DNA from: CAZIVP01 sp964542915
Lineage (GTDB): Bacteria; Calditrichota; Calditrichia; Calditrichales; Calditrichaceae
NCBI GenBank assembly: GCA_964542915.1
Contig: CAZIVP010000001.1
Coordinates: 62,001-126,000, forward strand
Direction: 5' to 3'
Length of the DNA stretch: 64,000 nt
The position numbers and the translations under genes were made by a program. The notes under the pieces were generated by a model. The model was not told where the DNA came from. It saw only the letters and a list, made by a program, of their open reading frames with translations, and did no database searches. Positions 29,599-38,303 of the stretch are shown here, in pieces. Numbering within the stretch: the stretch's first letter is position 1; each line of letters begins with the position of its first letter.

Positions 29599-29905
29599 CT
29601 TTGTAACCCCCGTTGGTTATGTTATGATGTTGTTTTGTTGATTAAAGAAATTAAATAATGAAACAATAATAGAAAAGTCTTTTTGTGGAGAAGCGCTTGC
29701 TTTGGATCGCATGAATGGCTTAAATAGAGTCCAGGCATCACTTCGGGAGCGAATCACCAGCAAGGATTACAATAGGGTGGATTGCATTATTGGTTAGTAC
29801 CTTAATCGTGGAATTATTGCTTTTTATCCCGATATTCGAGGCTGGTCCAGGTTAGGTTTATGAATTATATTTTTCTGAAATTCATGTGAAAATTTTAACG
29901 GTTTG
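29599..29905. other. Intergenic stretch holding an inverted repeat-element copy
   Basis: About 300 bases between two minus-strand genes. The only structure seen is the repeat copy at 29791-29839. The first 100 bases are the A+T-rich leader of the ferritin-like gene. Confidence 0.5.
29791..29839 (-). repeat. Intergenic repeat element, copy 3 (inverted)
   Basis: Read on the minus strand it gives TCGGGATAAAAAGCAATAAT then TCCACGATTAAGGTACTAA, the same order and spacing as 17467-17503. Confidence 0.55.
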
Positions 29906-30697
29906 TCAATAAATCTCCCGTTTCTCCGTGCCGCCCGCCTCTTTTTCCAAATCGCGGATGCGCGTTTCGAAAATCTGTAAAAGTTTGTGCAGCAACTGGA
30001 TATCCCGCGATTCTGTGCTGGCGCGGCCCAGCAAGCGACGAAAGCGGGTGATAAAACTATCGAGACCGTCCCGGGGCACGAACCGCACCATTTCCATAGC
30101 TTCTTTCAGGTGATCGTAAAATTTCTCAAGTTCTTTTTGAGAGGCCAGCTTGTACTGGTAGCCGGTATTGATTTGGTTCGCGTGCATAAAAAAGGTGTGT
30201 GCGTAAATCATGACCGCCTGTGATAAATTGAGGGCCGGGTTCTGGCTGGCCGTTGTGATGGTGGAATGCAGATGACACTGCAGCAATTCTTCGTTTGTCA
30301 GCCCGGTCCGTTCCCTTCCGAACACGATGCCCACGGGCTGTTCCATTGCTGCGGGTAAAATTTTATCGCTTATTTCCTCCGGCGTATGGAAGGGGAATTT
30401 AAAATGACGGCGGCGCATAGTTGTGGCGATCAGCAGACCAAATTCACGAAAGGCCTCCCGATAATCCGATACGATGAGCGCGTTTTCTATGATATCCATG
30501 GAACGGTGCGCCATCATTTTGATTTCTTCCGTGTCAAGGCGGCAGGGATTCACCAGAATCAATTTATAAAACCCACAGGTTTTCATGGCGCGCGCCACAG
30601 CGCCCACGTTTCCGGGCGATTGCGGCTCCACCAGAATAAAATGCAGGTGTTCTCTGACGCTCTCAAAGGTATCTGTAAATGGAATACGCTGCTTCAT
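29906..30697 (-). CDS. RNA 2'-O-methyltransferase, TrmJ-like (SpoU/TrmH fold)
   Basis: A 263-residue SPOUT methyltransferase with motif 1 EPQSPGNVGAVARAMK, motif 2 GIVFGRERTGLTNEELLQC and motif 3 NPALNLSQAVMIYAH. The catalytic Arg is in NVGAVARAM and the knot is formed by motifs 2 and 3. TrmJ methylates position 32 of tRNAs using S-adenosylmethionine; length and the helical C-terminal extension (about 180-263) fit TrmJ rather than RlmB or TrmL, which is why I choose it. It follows sfsA by 3 bp on the same strand. Confidence 0.87.
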   Translation of the reverse strand: MKQRIPFTDTFESVREHLHFILVEPQSPGNVGAVARAMKTCGFYKLILVNPCRLDTEEIKMMAHRSMDIIENALIVSDYREAFREFGLLIATTMRRRHFKFPFHTPEEISDKILPAAMEQPVGIVFGRERTGLTNEELLQCHLHSTITTASQNPALNLSQAVMIYAHTFFMHANQINTGYQYKLASQKELEKFYDHLKEAMEMVRFVPRDGLDSFITRFRRLLGRASTESRDIQLLHKLLQIFETRIRDLEKEAGGTEKREIY

Positions 30698-30700
30698 AGA

Positions 30701-31405
30701 TCATGCATTTAAGGTGTAGTCGATTCGCTCTTTAATGACAATATGTTCGGGCGTCACTTCGGCGCGATAGGGTAAAATTTCAACGCCTTTGTTGTGCACT
30801 TCTTTCAGTCGTTTCGCATATTTCGGATCGATTTCCGCGGCGGGTTTGAACCGGGTACCGTCGCTGCGTTGAATGACAAAAAGCATCACCGCGCGATGAC
30901 CGTCGGCTTTCATTGCCGCCAGATCGTTCAAATGTTTCAGTCCACGCTCTGTGACTGCGTCGGGAAATTTATAGTAACCGTCCTCTTCCACCAGTGTTAC
31001 ATTTTTAACTTCCACATAGCAGGTTTCATTCGCATTGTGCAAAAGAATGTCGATGCGGCTGTTGCCGCCGTATTTTTGTTCTGTTCGCAGCTCCGAATAA
31101 CCGGCCAGTTCCGCAATGATTGCGTCACGAATGCCTTCCACCGCAATTTTATTGGGCGTGTTGGTATTAATGCCTATCCAGCAGGTTCCGTTGTGAATCA
31201 TTTCCCAGGTATAGCGCAGTTTCCGTTTGGGATTATGGCTATCGCTCAGCAAAACCTTCCAACCGGGCTCCTTGCAGCTCTTCATTGAACCGGAGTTGGG
31301 ACAATGGGCGGTTACAACGCTGCCGTCGTTTAATCGGACATCGGCGAGAAAGCGTTTATACCGTTTGATCAATTCGCCGGGGATTAGTGTATCATTAAAA
31401 GTCAT
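30701..31405 (-). CDS. sfsA: SfsA DNA/RNA nuclease
   Basis: A 234-residue protein. The ATG at 31405 (MTFNDTLIPGELIKRYKRFL) is chosen over an upstream in-frame start at 31489 because SfsA normally begins about ten residues before the conserved R-Y-K-R-F-L and an AGGAT site precedes it. Conserved parts are VTAHCPNSGSMKSCKEPG, the PD-(D/E)xK-like nuclease core RIDILL...CYVEVKNVTL and FPDAVTERGLKHLNDLAAM. SfsA was first named for sugar fermentation stimulation; it is now known as a nuclease of the PD-(D/E)xK type. Confidence 0.95.
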   Translation of the reverse strand: MTFNDTLIPGELIKRYKRFLADVRLNDGSVVTAHCPNSGSMKSCKEPGWKVLLSDSHNPKRKLRYTWEMIHNGTCWIGINTNTPNKIAVEGIRDAIIAELAGYSELRTEQKYGGNSRIDILLHNANETCYVEVKNVTLVEEDGYYKFPDAVTERGLKHLNDLAAMKADGHRAVMLFVIQRSDGTRFKPAAEIDPKYAKRLKEVHNKGVEILPYRAEVTPEHIVIKERIDYTLNA

Positions 31406-31725
31406 CGGTGCATCCTGTTTCCATTTGTTTGATTGCCGCAACTTACGAAATCGGAAATATTGCTGGCAAATGGGATTGTCATAAAGCATAGGATAAGGCG
31501 TTCATACCGTTGCCGCGTTCAAAGCAACTATATGCTCTTTAAAAATGGCTTTGCTTTGAAAAGCCGTTATCATTAAACTTTGTACGATTGCTTACTTAAG
31601 ATTCAGATTCATACTCCAATATGGAAACAAAATGAATGCATCATTCGTCGTTACTTAGATTATTCGTGATGGATTGTTTTCTAAATAATTGTCAGAAATC
31701 CCAAACCAATCGATTGGAGCGAATA
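31406..31725. other. Divergent intergenic region, no clear signal
   Basis: About 320 bases between sfsA and the M16 protease, transcribed away from each other, so it should hold both promoters. I could not identify convincing -35/-10 pairs. An in-frame extension of the protease back to 31636 is judged non-coding. Confidence 0.45.
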
Positions 31726-34602
31726 ATGCTGAAAAGGCATATGCGAACTATCGTTGTTTTATGGATGGTTATTATTGTAACCATTCCTTTTGCGGCATCC
31801 GGTCAGACGGAGAAGGAATCAAAAACCATAACGGAAATATCATTGGACAAATCGTTGCCGACCGATTCGGATGTTATCAGGGACACGCTGGATAACGGCA
31901 TCGTCTATTATATTCGCAAGAATCCGAAACCGGAAGACCGGGCGGAGTTGCGTCTGGTGGTCAATGCCGGCTCCATCCTCGAGGATAAGAACCAACAGGG
32001 CCTGGCCCATTTTGTCGAACACATGGCGTTTAACGGCACCGAACATTTTGAAAAGCAGGAGTTGGTGGATTATCTGGAATCCATAGGGATGCGATTCGGA
32101 CCGGAGATTAACGCATACACCAGTTTTGATGAAACGGTTTACATGCTGAAAGTACCGACCGACAGCAATGAAATTTTGCAAAGAGGATTTCTGGTGCTGG
32201 AAGATTGGGCACATGGCTTGGCATTTGATAATGAAGAGATTGATAAGGAACGGGGCGTGGTCATCGAAGAGTGGCGATTGGGACGCGGCGCCAATCAACG
32301 TATGCGCGATGAGCAGTTCCCCATTTTATTCAAAAATTCGCGCTATGCGGAGCGATTGCCCATCGGTAAGAAAGCAGTGCTGGATACCTTTAAGCATGAT
32401 ACGCCGAAACAATTTTACCGTGATTGGTATCGTCCGGATCTGATGGCGGTGATCGCTGTGGGCGATTTTGAAATCGACCGCATTCAGCGGCTAATACACA
32501 AACACTTTGCCGGTATCCCTCCGAGAGAAAAACCGCGCCGGCGTGAGTATTATCCGGTTCCGGGGCACAAGGAAACCTATTTTGCCATCGCTTCGGATAA
32601 AGAAGCCACGCGTTCCACGGTCAGTATCTATTATAAAATGAAAGCCGACGAGGCGGAAACGATCGGCGAATATCGGCAACGAATTGTCGAGCGTCTTTAT
32701 AACGCCATGTTCAACCAAAGGTTAAATGAGCTGGCGCAACAGGCGGATGCGCCCTTTTTGTATGCTTATTCCGGCAAAGGCCGTTATGTGCGAACATCGG
32801 AATTTTATGTATTGAATGCCATGGTGAAAAATAACGGCATACCGCGCGGCATGGAGGCCTTGTTAACGGAAGCCAAACGCGTTCGCAGGCACGGTTTCAC
32901 CGAAAGCGAACTGGAACGGCAAAAGAAAGCCGTTTTACGGCGCATGGAAAGTGCGTACAAAGAACGAGACAAAAATGAGTCCCGGCGTTACGCTTCCGAA
33001 TATAAGCGTAATTTTCTGTATGGCGAGCCTTTTCCGGGTATCGAATACGAATACAAACTCTATAAAAGGTTATTGCCCGGCGTAAAACTGAGCGAAGTGA
33101 ACGGGCTGGCGGAAAAATGGATTACCGAACGTAACCGCGTAATTATGGCGAACTCGCCCGAAAAGGAAAATGTAAATGTTCCGAGCAAAGATGAGCTGCA
33201 GGCGGTGTTGAAGAATGTGGAGCAAAAGCAGGTGGAGCCGTATGTGGATACCGTCTCCGACGAACCGCTGGTGAAGGAAGAACCGAATCAGGGCGTCATT
33301 GCGAAGGAAGAGTATATCAAAGCCCTGGATGTCACCCGCTGGACGCTGGAGAACGGCGTTAAAGTTGTCCTGAAACCAACGGATTTCAAAAACGATGAAA
33401 TTCTGTTTTCAGCCACCAGTCCCGGCGGCTATTCACTGGTAGAAACCCGTAACCTCGTTGCGGCTAAAACAGCGGACGGCGTTATCAAACAGAGCGGTAT
33501 CGCCGAATTTAATGAAATTGAACTGAACAAGCGTCTCTCGGATAAAGTCGTGAGCGTTCGTCCCTATATCGATGAGATTACAGAGGGTTTAAAGGGGCGC
33601 GCCTCGCCTGAAGACATGGAGACATTGTTCCGGCTCATCTATCTATACATTACAGAGCCGCGTAAAGACAGCACGGCCTTTACTTCTTACAAAACACGGT
33701 TGGAAGGCTATTATCAGAATCGCAGCGCCAGCCCCGAGGCAGCCTTCAGAGATTCCATCACGGCCGTGATTACCCGGCACCATCCGCGATTCAAACCAAT
33801 GGATGTGGAAATGCTACGAAAAATGGATTTGCAGGCGTCGCTGGATATCTACCGTGACCGCTTTGCGGATGCCGGCGATTTCACCTTTTATTTTGTCGGA
33901 AATTTCAAATTCGAACAAATCAAACCGCTGGTAATGAGGTATCTTGGCGGTTTGCCGGCAACGGATCGCGATGAAAACTGGTCGAATAAAACCTATAAGT
34001 ATCCCGAGAAACAGCTGGAAAAAATCGTTCATAAGGGCATTGAACCCAAAAGCTATAACGCCCTCATTTTCAACGGCCCCTTTCAATGGACGCCGGAAAA
34101 CAAGTTCAAGGCTGATATGCTGGTCGAAGTGCTCAGTATTAAGTTACGGGAGCGGATTCGCGAAGAATTGAGCGGTACATACGGCGTCGGGGTTTGGGGA
34201 CAATTTGCACACTACCCCAAGGAGCGTTACCGTATCAATATCTATTTCGGTTGCAATCCGGATCGCGTCGATGAATTAACCAAGGCGGTTTTCGTACAAC
34301 TGGATAGTATTAAGCAATTCGGAACCACCGAAAAATACCTGGATAAGATAAAAGAAATTGCACTAAGGGAGAGGGAATCCAGTTTAAAGAAAAATAAGTT
34401 TTGGTTAAATAAACTGGAATATATGGATTTTCACGGTATAGAACCCGCGGCTATCCTTAATTATGAAGAAAAGGTAAACGCCCTCACGCTGAAGGATATT
34501 CAGGAAGCAGCCAACCGCTATATTTCGGATGATCGATACGTGCAGGTAACGCTCTATCCGGAAGAAGACGCAAAGCAAGCCCACAGTGAAAAAACCGACT
34601 AA
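31726..34602 (+). CDS. M16 family zinc metalloprotease, exported
   Basis: A 958-residue protein starting at ATG 31726 with a GGAG site and signal peptide (MLKRHMRTIVVLWMVIIVTI, then PFAASGQ). An upstream start at 31636 would displace the signal. The inverted zinc motif HFVEH (H-x-x-E-H) lies near residue 98, and the third ligand is expected in the downstream stretch ending GVVIEEWRLGR. The protein holds four M16-type lobes: the active one first, then R-Y-type and inactive copies (DYLGGLPA-like end). It would degrade short peptides in the periplasm or at the cell surface. The gene stands alone and ends at a terminator. Confidence 0.93.
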   Translation: MLKRHMRTIVVLWMVIIVTIPFAASGQTEKESKTITEISLDKSLPTDSDVIRDTLDNGIVYYIRKNPKPEDRAELRLVVNAGSILEDKNQQGLAHFVEHMAFNGTEHFEKQELVDYLESIGMRFGPEINAYTSFDETVYMLKVPTDSNEILQRGFLVLEDWAHGLAFDNEEIDKERGVVIEEWRLGRGANQRMRDEQFPILFKNSRYAERLPIGKKAVLDTFKHDTPKQFYRDWYRPDLMAVIAVGDFEIDRIQRLIHKHFAGIPPREKPRRREYYPVPGHKETYFAIASDKEATRSTVSIYYKMKADEAETIGEYRQRIVERLYNAMFNQRLNELAQQADAPFLYAYSGKGRYVRTSEFYVLNAMVKNNGIPRGMEALLTEAKRVRRHGFTESELERQKKAVLRRMESAYKERDKNESRRYASEYKRNFLYGEPFPGIEYEYKLYKRLLPGVKLSEVNGLAEKWITERNRVIMANSPEKENVNVPSKDELQAVLKNVEQKQVEPYVDTVSDEPLVKEEPNQGVIAKEEYIKALDVTRWTLENGVKVVLKPTDFKNDEILFSATSPGGYSLVETRNLVAAKTADGVIKQSGIAEFNEIELNKRLSDKVVSVRPYIDEITEGLKGRASPEDMETLFRLIYLYITEPRKDSTAFTSYKTRLEGYYQNRSASPEAAFRDSITAVITRHHPRFKPMDVEMLRKMDLQASLDIYRDRFADAGDFTFYFVGNFKFEQIKPLVMRYLGGLPATDRDENWSNKTYKYPEKQLEKIVHKGIEPKSYNALIFNGPFQWTPENKFKADMLVEVLSIKLRERIREELSGTYGVGVWGQFAHYPKERYRINIYFGCNPDRVDELTKAVFVQLDSIKQFGTTEKYLDKIKEIALRERESSLKKNKFWLNKLEYMDFHGIEPAAILNYEEKVNALTLKDIQEAANRYISDDRYVQVTLYPEEDAKQAHSEKTD

Positions 34603-34623
34603 AATTTGATGTGTTGATCTGTG

Positions 34624-34659
34624 AAGCCTTCCGGTAAGCTTTTCCGGGAGGCTTTTTTT
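34624..34659 (+). terminator. Rho-independent terminator after the M16 protease
   Basis: AAGCCTTCCGG, short loop, CCGGGAGGCTT then T-run: an 11-bp stem with one G-T pair. Confidence 0.9.
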
Positions 34660-34685
34660 ATTCCCGAAAGAAGTGAAAATTTGGT

Positions 34686-34714
34686 TTGATGTGTTTTATG
34701 ATCCGTCGTATATT
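34686..34714 (+). promoter_or_regulatory. Candidate sigma-70 promoter of sdhCAB
   Basis: TTGATG and TATATT are separated by 17 bases, directly after the terminator of the previous gene. The leader to the sdhC start would be about 110 nt. Confidence 0.55.
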
Positions 34715-34831
34715 ATTAAAAATTTCACACAATTCGGATTGCGCTTCTATGCAGCATATAACCCCATATAAAGATTCATACCTGTATTTTGAAGATTCCA
34801 ACTACAACTCAAAACGATCGGAGCAAATACT

Positions 34832-35530
34832 ATGAGGTTTTCCATGTCGGTTTTGTCCACTCTGGGCAAGAAAATCTTCATGGGTTTAACAGGATTACTG
34901 CTTTGTGCTTACATTGTTGAACATTTGATCGGCAATTTGCAATTATTGTCTTCCAATCGTGATCCTTTTAATATTTACGCCCATTTCTTGACCCAGGAGA
35001 TCGGAGCGATTATCTATGTCGCCGAGTTTCTGTTAGCCGCAGTATTTGTTGTTCACTTTATCTATGCTATTATGGTTACGTGGGAAAACTGGAAAGCGCG
35101 CCCCAAGGGCTACAGTTTAGTCCGATGGGCCAGGCATACCAGCAGGCGTTCGGTCGGTTCGGTAACGATGATCTATACCGGCATTGTCGTGGCGGCGTTT
35201 GTGATCTGGCACCTTGCCCATTTCAAATACGGGGCGGTTTATATGTACACGCCGCAAGGCTATGACCATCAAATTCGCGACATGTATGAAACGGTCTACC
35301 GATTTTACAGCAATGAAGTCAATGTTATTTTGTATGTGCTTATTATGGGTCTGTTGGGCTTTCATTTAAGCCATGGATTCTGGAGCGCCTTTCAATCACT
35401 GGGTTTGGATGGCAAACGATTCACGCCCGTGATTTATGTAATCGGTTCTATATTTGCCGTTGTAATGGCCGTGGGTTTTATTATTATTCCAATTTATGTC
35501 TACTTTAGTGCAACAGGAGGGGCAGTATGA
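34832..35530 (+). CDS. sdhC: Succinate dehydrogenase/fumarate reductase cytochrome b subunit
   Basis: A 232-residue protein with five helices, as in the B-type (single, di-heme) cytochrome b of Bacteroidetes, Wolinella and Bacillus. Heme-ligand histidines lie in helices: VEHLIGN (about H30), VVHFIYAI (about H72), VIWHLAHFKYG (about 128-132) and GLLGFHLSHGFW (about 174-177). It anchors SdhAB and exchanges electrons with quinone. The start has a GGAG site and the stop overlaps sdhA by four bases. Confidence 0.93.
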   Translation: MRFSMSVLSTLGKKIFMGLTGLLLCAYIVEHLIGNLQLLSSNRDPFNIYAHFLTQEIGAIIYVAEFLLAAVFVVHFIYAIMVTWENWKARPKGYSLVRWARHTSRRSVGSVTMIYTGIVVAAFVIWHLAHFKYGAVYMYTPQGYDHQIRDMYETVYRFYSNEVNVILYVLIMGLLGFHLSHGFWSAFQSLGLDGKRFTPVIYVIGSIFAVVMAVGFIIIPIYVYFSATGGAV

Positions 35531-37440
35531 AATTAGATTCGAAGATACCTGGCGGTCCCTTGGCTGAAAAATGGGATAAACATAGATTTGATATGAAAGT
35601 TGTGAATCCCAAAAACAAACGCAAATTCTCCGTGATTGTGGTGGGTACCGGTTTGGGCGGCGCCTCCGCCGCGGCTTCACTCGGCGAACTGGGATACAAT
35701 GTCCTGAATTTTTGTATTCAGGATTCCGCGCGACGCGCACACAGTATCGCCGCACAAGGCGGTATAAACGCTGCAAAAAATTATCAGAACGACGGAGACA
35801 GTGTCTGGCGGTTGTTTTATGATACCATCAAGGGCGGCGACTATCGGGCGCGGGAAGCCAATGTGTATCGTTTGGCGGAAAACAGTAACCGTATTATCGA
35901 TCAGGCGGTGGCGCAGGGCGTACCGTTTGCAAGGGAATACGGCGGTCTGTTCGCTCAACGTTCCTTCGGCGGCGCTCTGGTATCGCGTACATTTTATGCA
36001 CGGGGACAAACCGGCCAACAATTGTTACTCGGCGCCTACAGTGCGCTTATGAAACAGGTGGACGCCGGAACCGTGAGTATGTTTCCGCGTCGCGAAATGG
36101 TGGAATTGGTTATGATTGATGGCAAGGCGCGCGGCATTATCACGCGCAACCTGGTTACCGGGGCATACGAGCGTTATGCCGCTGACGCCGTAGTGCTGGC
36201 AACCGGAGGTTACGGCACGGCCTATTATCTATCCACGCTGGCAATGAATTCCAACGCCACAGCCATATGGCGGGCCCATAAAAAAGGCGCGCTGTTCGCC
36301 AATCCCTGTTTTGTTCAAATCCACCCCACCTGTATTCCACGTTCCGGAGATTATCAATCCAAACTTACGCTGATGAGCGAAAGTTTGCGCAACGACGGTC
36401 GTGTCTGGGTTCCGAAAAAGAAAGGGGATAACCGTCATCCCAATGACATTCCCGAAGAAGAGCGCGATTATTACCTGGAACGCAAATATCCCACCTTCGG
36501 CAATATGGTCCCCCGGGATGTGGCTTCGCGTAACGCCAAACAGGTTTGCGATGAAGGTCGCGGGGTGGGCGAAACCGGTCTGGCGGTTTATCTCGATTTC
36601 CGCGATGCCATCCGGGATTTTGGCCGCAAAACCATCGAAGAACGCTATGGCAACCTCTTTGAAATGTATGAAGAGATTACAGCGGAAGATGCTTACGAAG
36701 TGCCGATGCGCATTTTCCCGGCCGTGCATTACACCATGGGCGGCCTTTGGGTGGATTATAATCTGATGAGCAATATTCCCGGCCTGCATGTGATCGGCGA
36801 GGCAAACTTTTCCGACCATGGCGCCAATCGTCTCGGCGCCAGTGCGTTGATGCAGGGGCTTTCCGATGGTTACTTCATTCTGCCATATACCATCGGCGAT
36901 TATCTTGGCGGTACGGAACTGCAAAAAGTAACCGAAGAACACGAGGCGTTTCAGGAAGCGGAGGAAGAAGCGAAAAACCGCTACGATACCTTGCTTTCAA
37001 TCAACGGTAACAAAACGGTCAAAGAATTCCACAAAGAGGTCGGTAATATCCTTTGGAATAAAGTAGGCATGTCCCGTAACGAAGCCGGTTTAAAAGAGGC
37101 TTTGGAAGAAATACCACGCTTACGCGAAGAGTATTGGCAGAATGTTAAGGTGTCCGGAAGTGCGGATACGATGAATAAGGACCTGGAATTTGCGGGCCGT
37201 GTGGCCGATTACCTGGAGCTGGCCGAACTGATGGCTCAGGATGCTCTGCATCGCAACGAATCCTGTGGCGGCCATTTTCGGGAGGAAAGCCAAACCGAAG
37301 AAGGAGAAGCATTACGCGACGATGAAAATTTTACATTTGTATCCGCCTGGGAATTTAAAGGCCTGGAAAAGCCGTGGGAACTTCACAAAGAAGAACTGGA
37401 GTTCGAAAATGTTACACCCACCCAGCGCAGTTACAAGTAA
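35527..37440 (+). CDS. sdhA: Succinate dehydrogenase/fumarate reductase flavoprotein
   Basis: A 637-residue FAD subunit. The dinucleotide motif is VGTGLGGASAAASLGELG (about 40-57), the FAD-linking histidine is in ARRAHSIAAQGGINAAKNY, and the dicarboxylate site is seen in QIHPTCIP and HYTMGGLWVDY. The end (ELMAQDALHRNESCGGHFRE) is the family's capping helix with the catalytic arginine region. With SdhB and SdhC it links the citric acid cycle to the quinone pool; in this type of enzyme either direction is possible. Confidence 0.96.
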   Translation: MKLDSKIPGGPLAEKWDKHRFDMKVVNPKNKRKFSVIVVGTGLGGASAAASLGELGYNVLNFCIQDSARRAHSIAAQGGINAAKNYQNDGDSVWRLFYDTIKGGDYRAREANVYRLAENSNRIIDQAVAQGVPFAREYGGLFAQRSFGGALVSRTFYARGQTGQQLLLGAYSALMKQVDAGTVSMFPRREMVELVMIDGKARGIITRNLVTGAYERYAADAVVLATGGYGTAYYLSTLAMNSNATAIWRAHKKGALFANPCFVQIHPTCIPRSGDYQSKLTLMSESLRNDGRVWVPKKKGDNRHPNDIPEEERDYYLERKYPTFGNMVPRDVASRNAKQVCDEGRGVGETGLAVYLDFRDAIRDFGRKTIEERYGNLFEMYEEITAEDAYEVPMRIFPAVHYTMGGLWVDYNLMSNIPGLHVIGEANFSDHGANRLGASALMQGLSDGYFILPYTIGDYLGGTELQKVTEEHEAFQEAEEEAKNRYDTLLSINGNKTVKEFHKEVGNILWNKVGMSRNEAGLKEALEEIPRLREEYWQNVKVSGSADTMNKDLEFAGRVADYLELAELMAQDALHRNESCGGHFREESQTEEGEALRDDENFTFVSAWEFKGLEKPWELHKEELEFENVTPTQRSYK

Positions 37441-37452
37441 GGAGGCATCATA

Positions 37453-38208
37453 ATGGAAAAGAAAAATATGACCATATATCTGAAGGTGTGGCGCCAGGAA
37501 GATGCCGATTCCAAAGGCAGATTCGTTAAGTATACCGTTAATGATGTGAATCCTGATATGTCGTTTCTGGAAATGCTGGATGTGTTGAACGAGGAGCTCA
37601 TAAAAAATGACGACATCCCAATAGAATTTGATAACGACTGTCGAGAGGGTATTTGCGGTACCTGCGGCGTCATTATAAACGGAACGGCGCACGGGCCGCG
37701 TAGCGGCGCAACAACCTGTACCGTTCGTATGCGCGAGTTCAAAGACGGCCAAACCATTGTAGTGGAGCCCTTCCGGGCGCGCGCCTTTCCCGTGCTTAAG
37801 GATTTGGTTGTGGATCGCAACGCCTTCGACCGCATCATGTCCAAAGGCGGTTACATTTCTGTGCGTGCTGGCGGTGTACCTGAAGCCAGTTCTATTTTGG
37901 TTAAAAAAGAATATGCAGAAGAAGCCTTCGATATGGCGGCATGCATCGGTTGCGGTGCTTGTGTGGCCGCCTGTCCCAATGCATCCGCAGCTTTGTTCGT
38001 AGGGGCCAAAATTTCGCATCTCGCCTTATTGCCTCAGGGTCGTCCGGAAGCGGAGCGTCGTGTGGAGCGGATGGTTGCCCAAATGGATGATGAAATGTTC
38101 GGCGCATGTTCCAACCACGGTGAATGTGAAGCGGTGTGCCCTAAAGAGATTCCGATAACGGCGATCGCACGTATGCGGCGTGAATACTGGAAAGCGGTAT
38201 TTAAGTAA
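37453..38208 (+). CDS. sdhB: Succinate dehydrogenase/fumarate reductase iron-sulfur subunit
   Basis: A 251-residue protein with three clusters: [2Fe-2S] in CREGICGTCG with a later Cys (ATTC), [4Fe-4S] in CIGCGACVAAC and the [3Fe-4S]/[4Fe-4S] set CSNHGECEAVCP with downstream residues. It passes electrons between the flavin and quinone sites. It follows sdhA by 12 bp with an AAGGAGG site, and a terminator closes the operon. Confidence 0.97.
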   Translation: MEKKNMTIYLKVWRQEDADSKGRFVKYTVNDVNPDMSFLEMLDVLNEELIKNDDIPIEFDNDCREGICGTCGVIINGTAHGPRSGATTCTVRMREFKDGQTIVVEPFRARAFPVLKDLVVDRNAFDRIMSKGGYISVRAGGVPEASSILVKKEYAEEAFDMAACIGCGACVAACPNASAALFVGAKISHLALLPQGRPEAERRVERMVAQMDDEMFGACSNHGECEAVCPKEIPITAIARMRREYWKAVFK

Positions 38209-38243
38209 AACATTTTGACAATAGCCCATTAAATGGATGATTA

Positions 38244-38285
38244 AAAAAGCACCGTCAATCAAAAACACATTGGCGGTGCTTTTTA
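38244..38285. terminator. Terminator after sdhB (near-perfect long stem)
   Basis: AAAAAGCACCGTCAAT, nine-base loop, ATTGGCGGTGCTTTTT: a 16-bp stem with one mismatch. It also faces the stop of the next, convergent gene. Confidence 0.9.
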
Positions 38286-38303
38286 TAAGGTGAAATGATA
38301 TAG

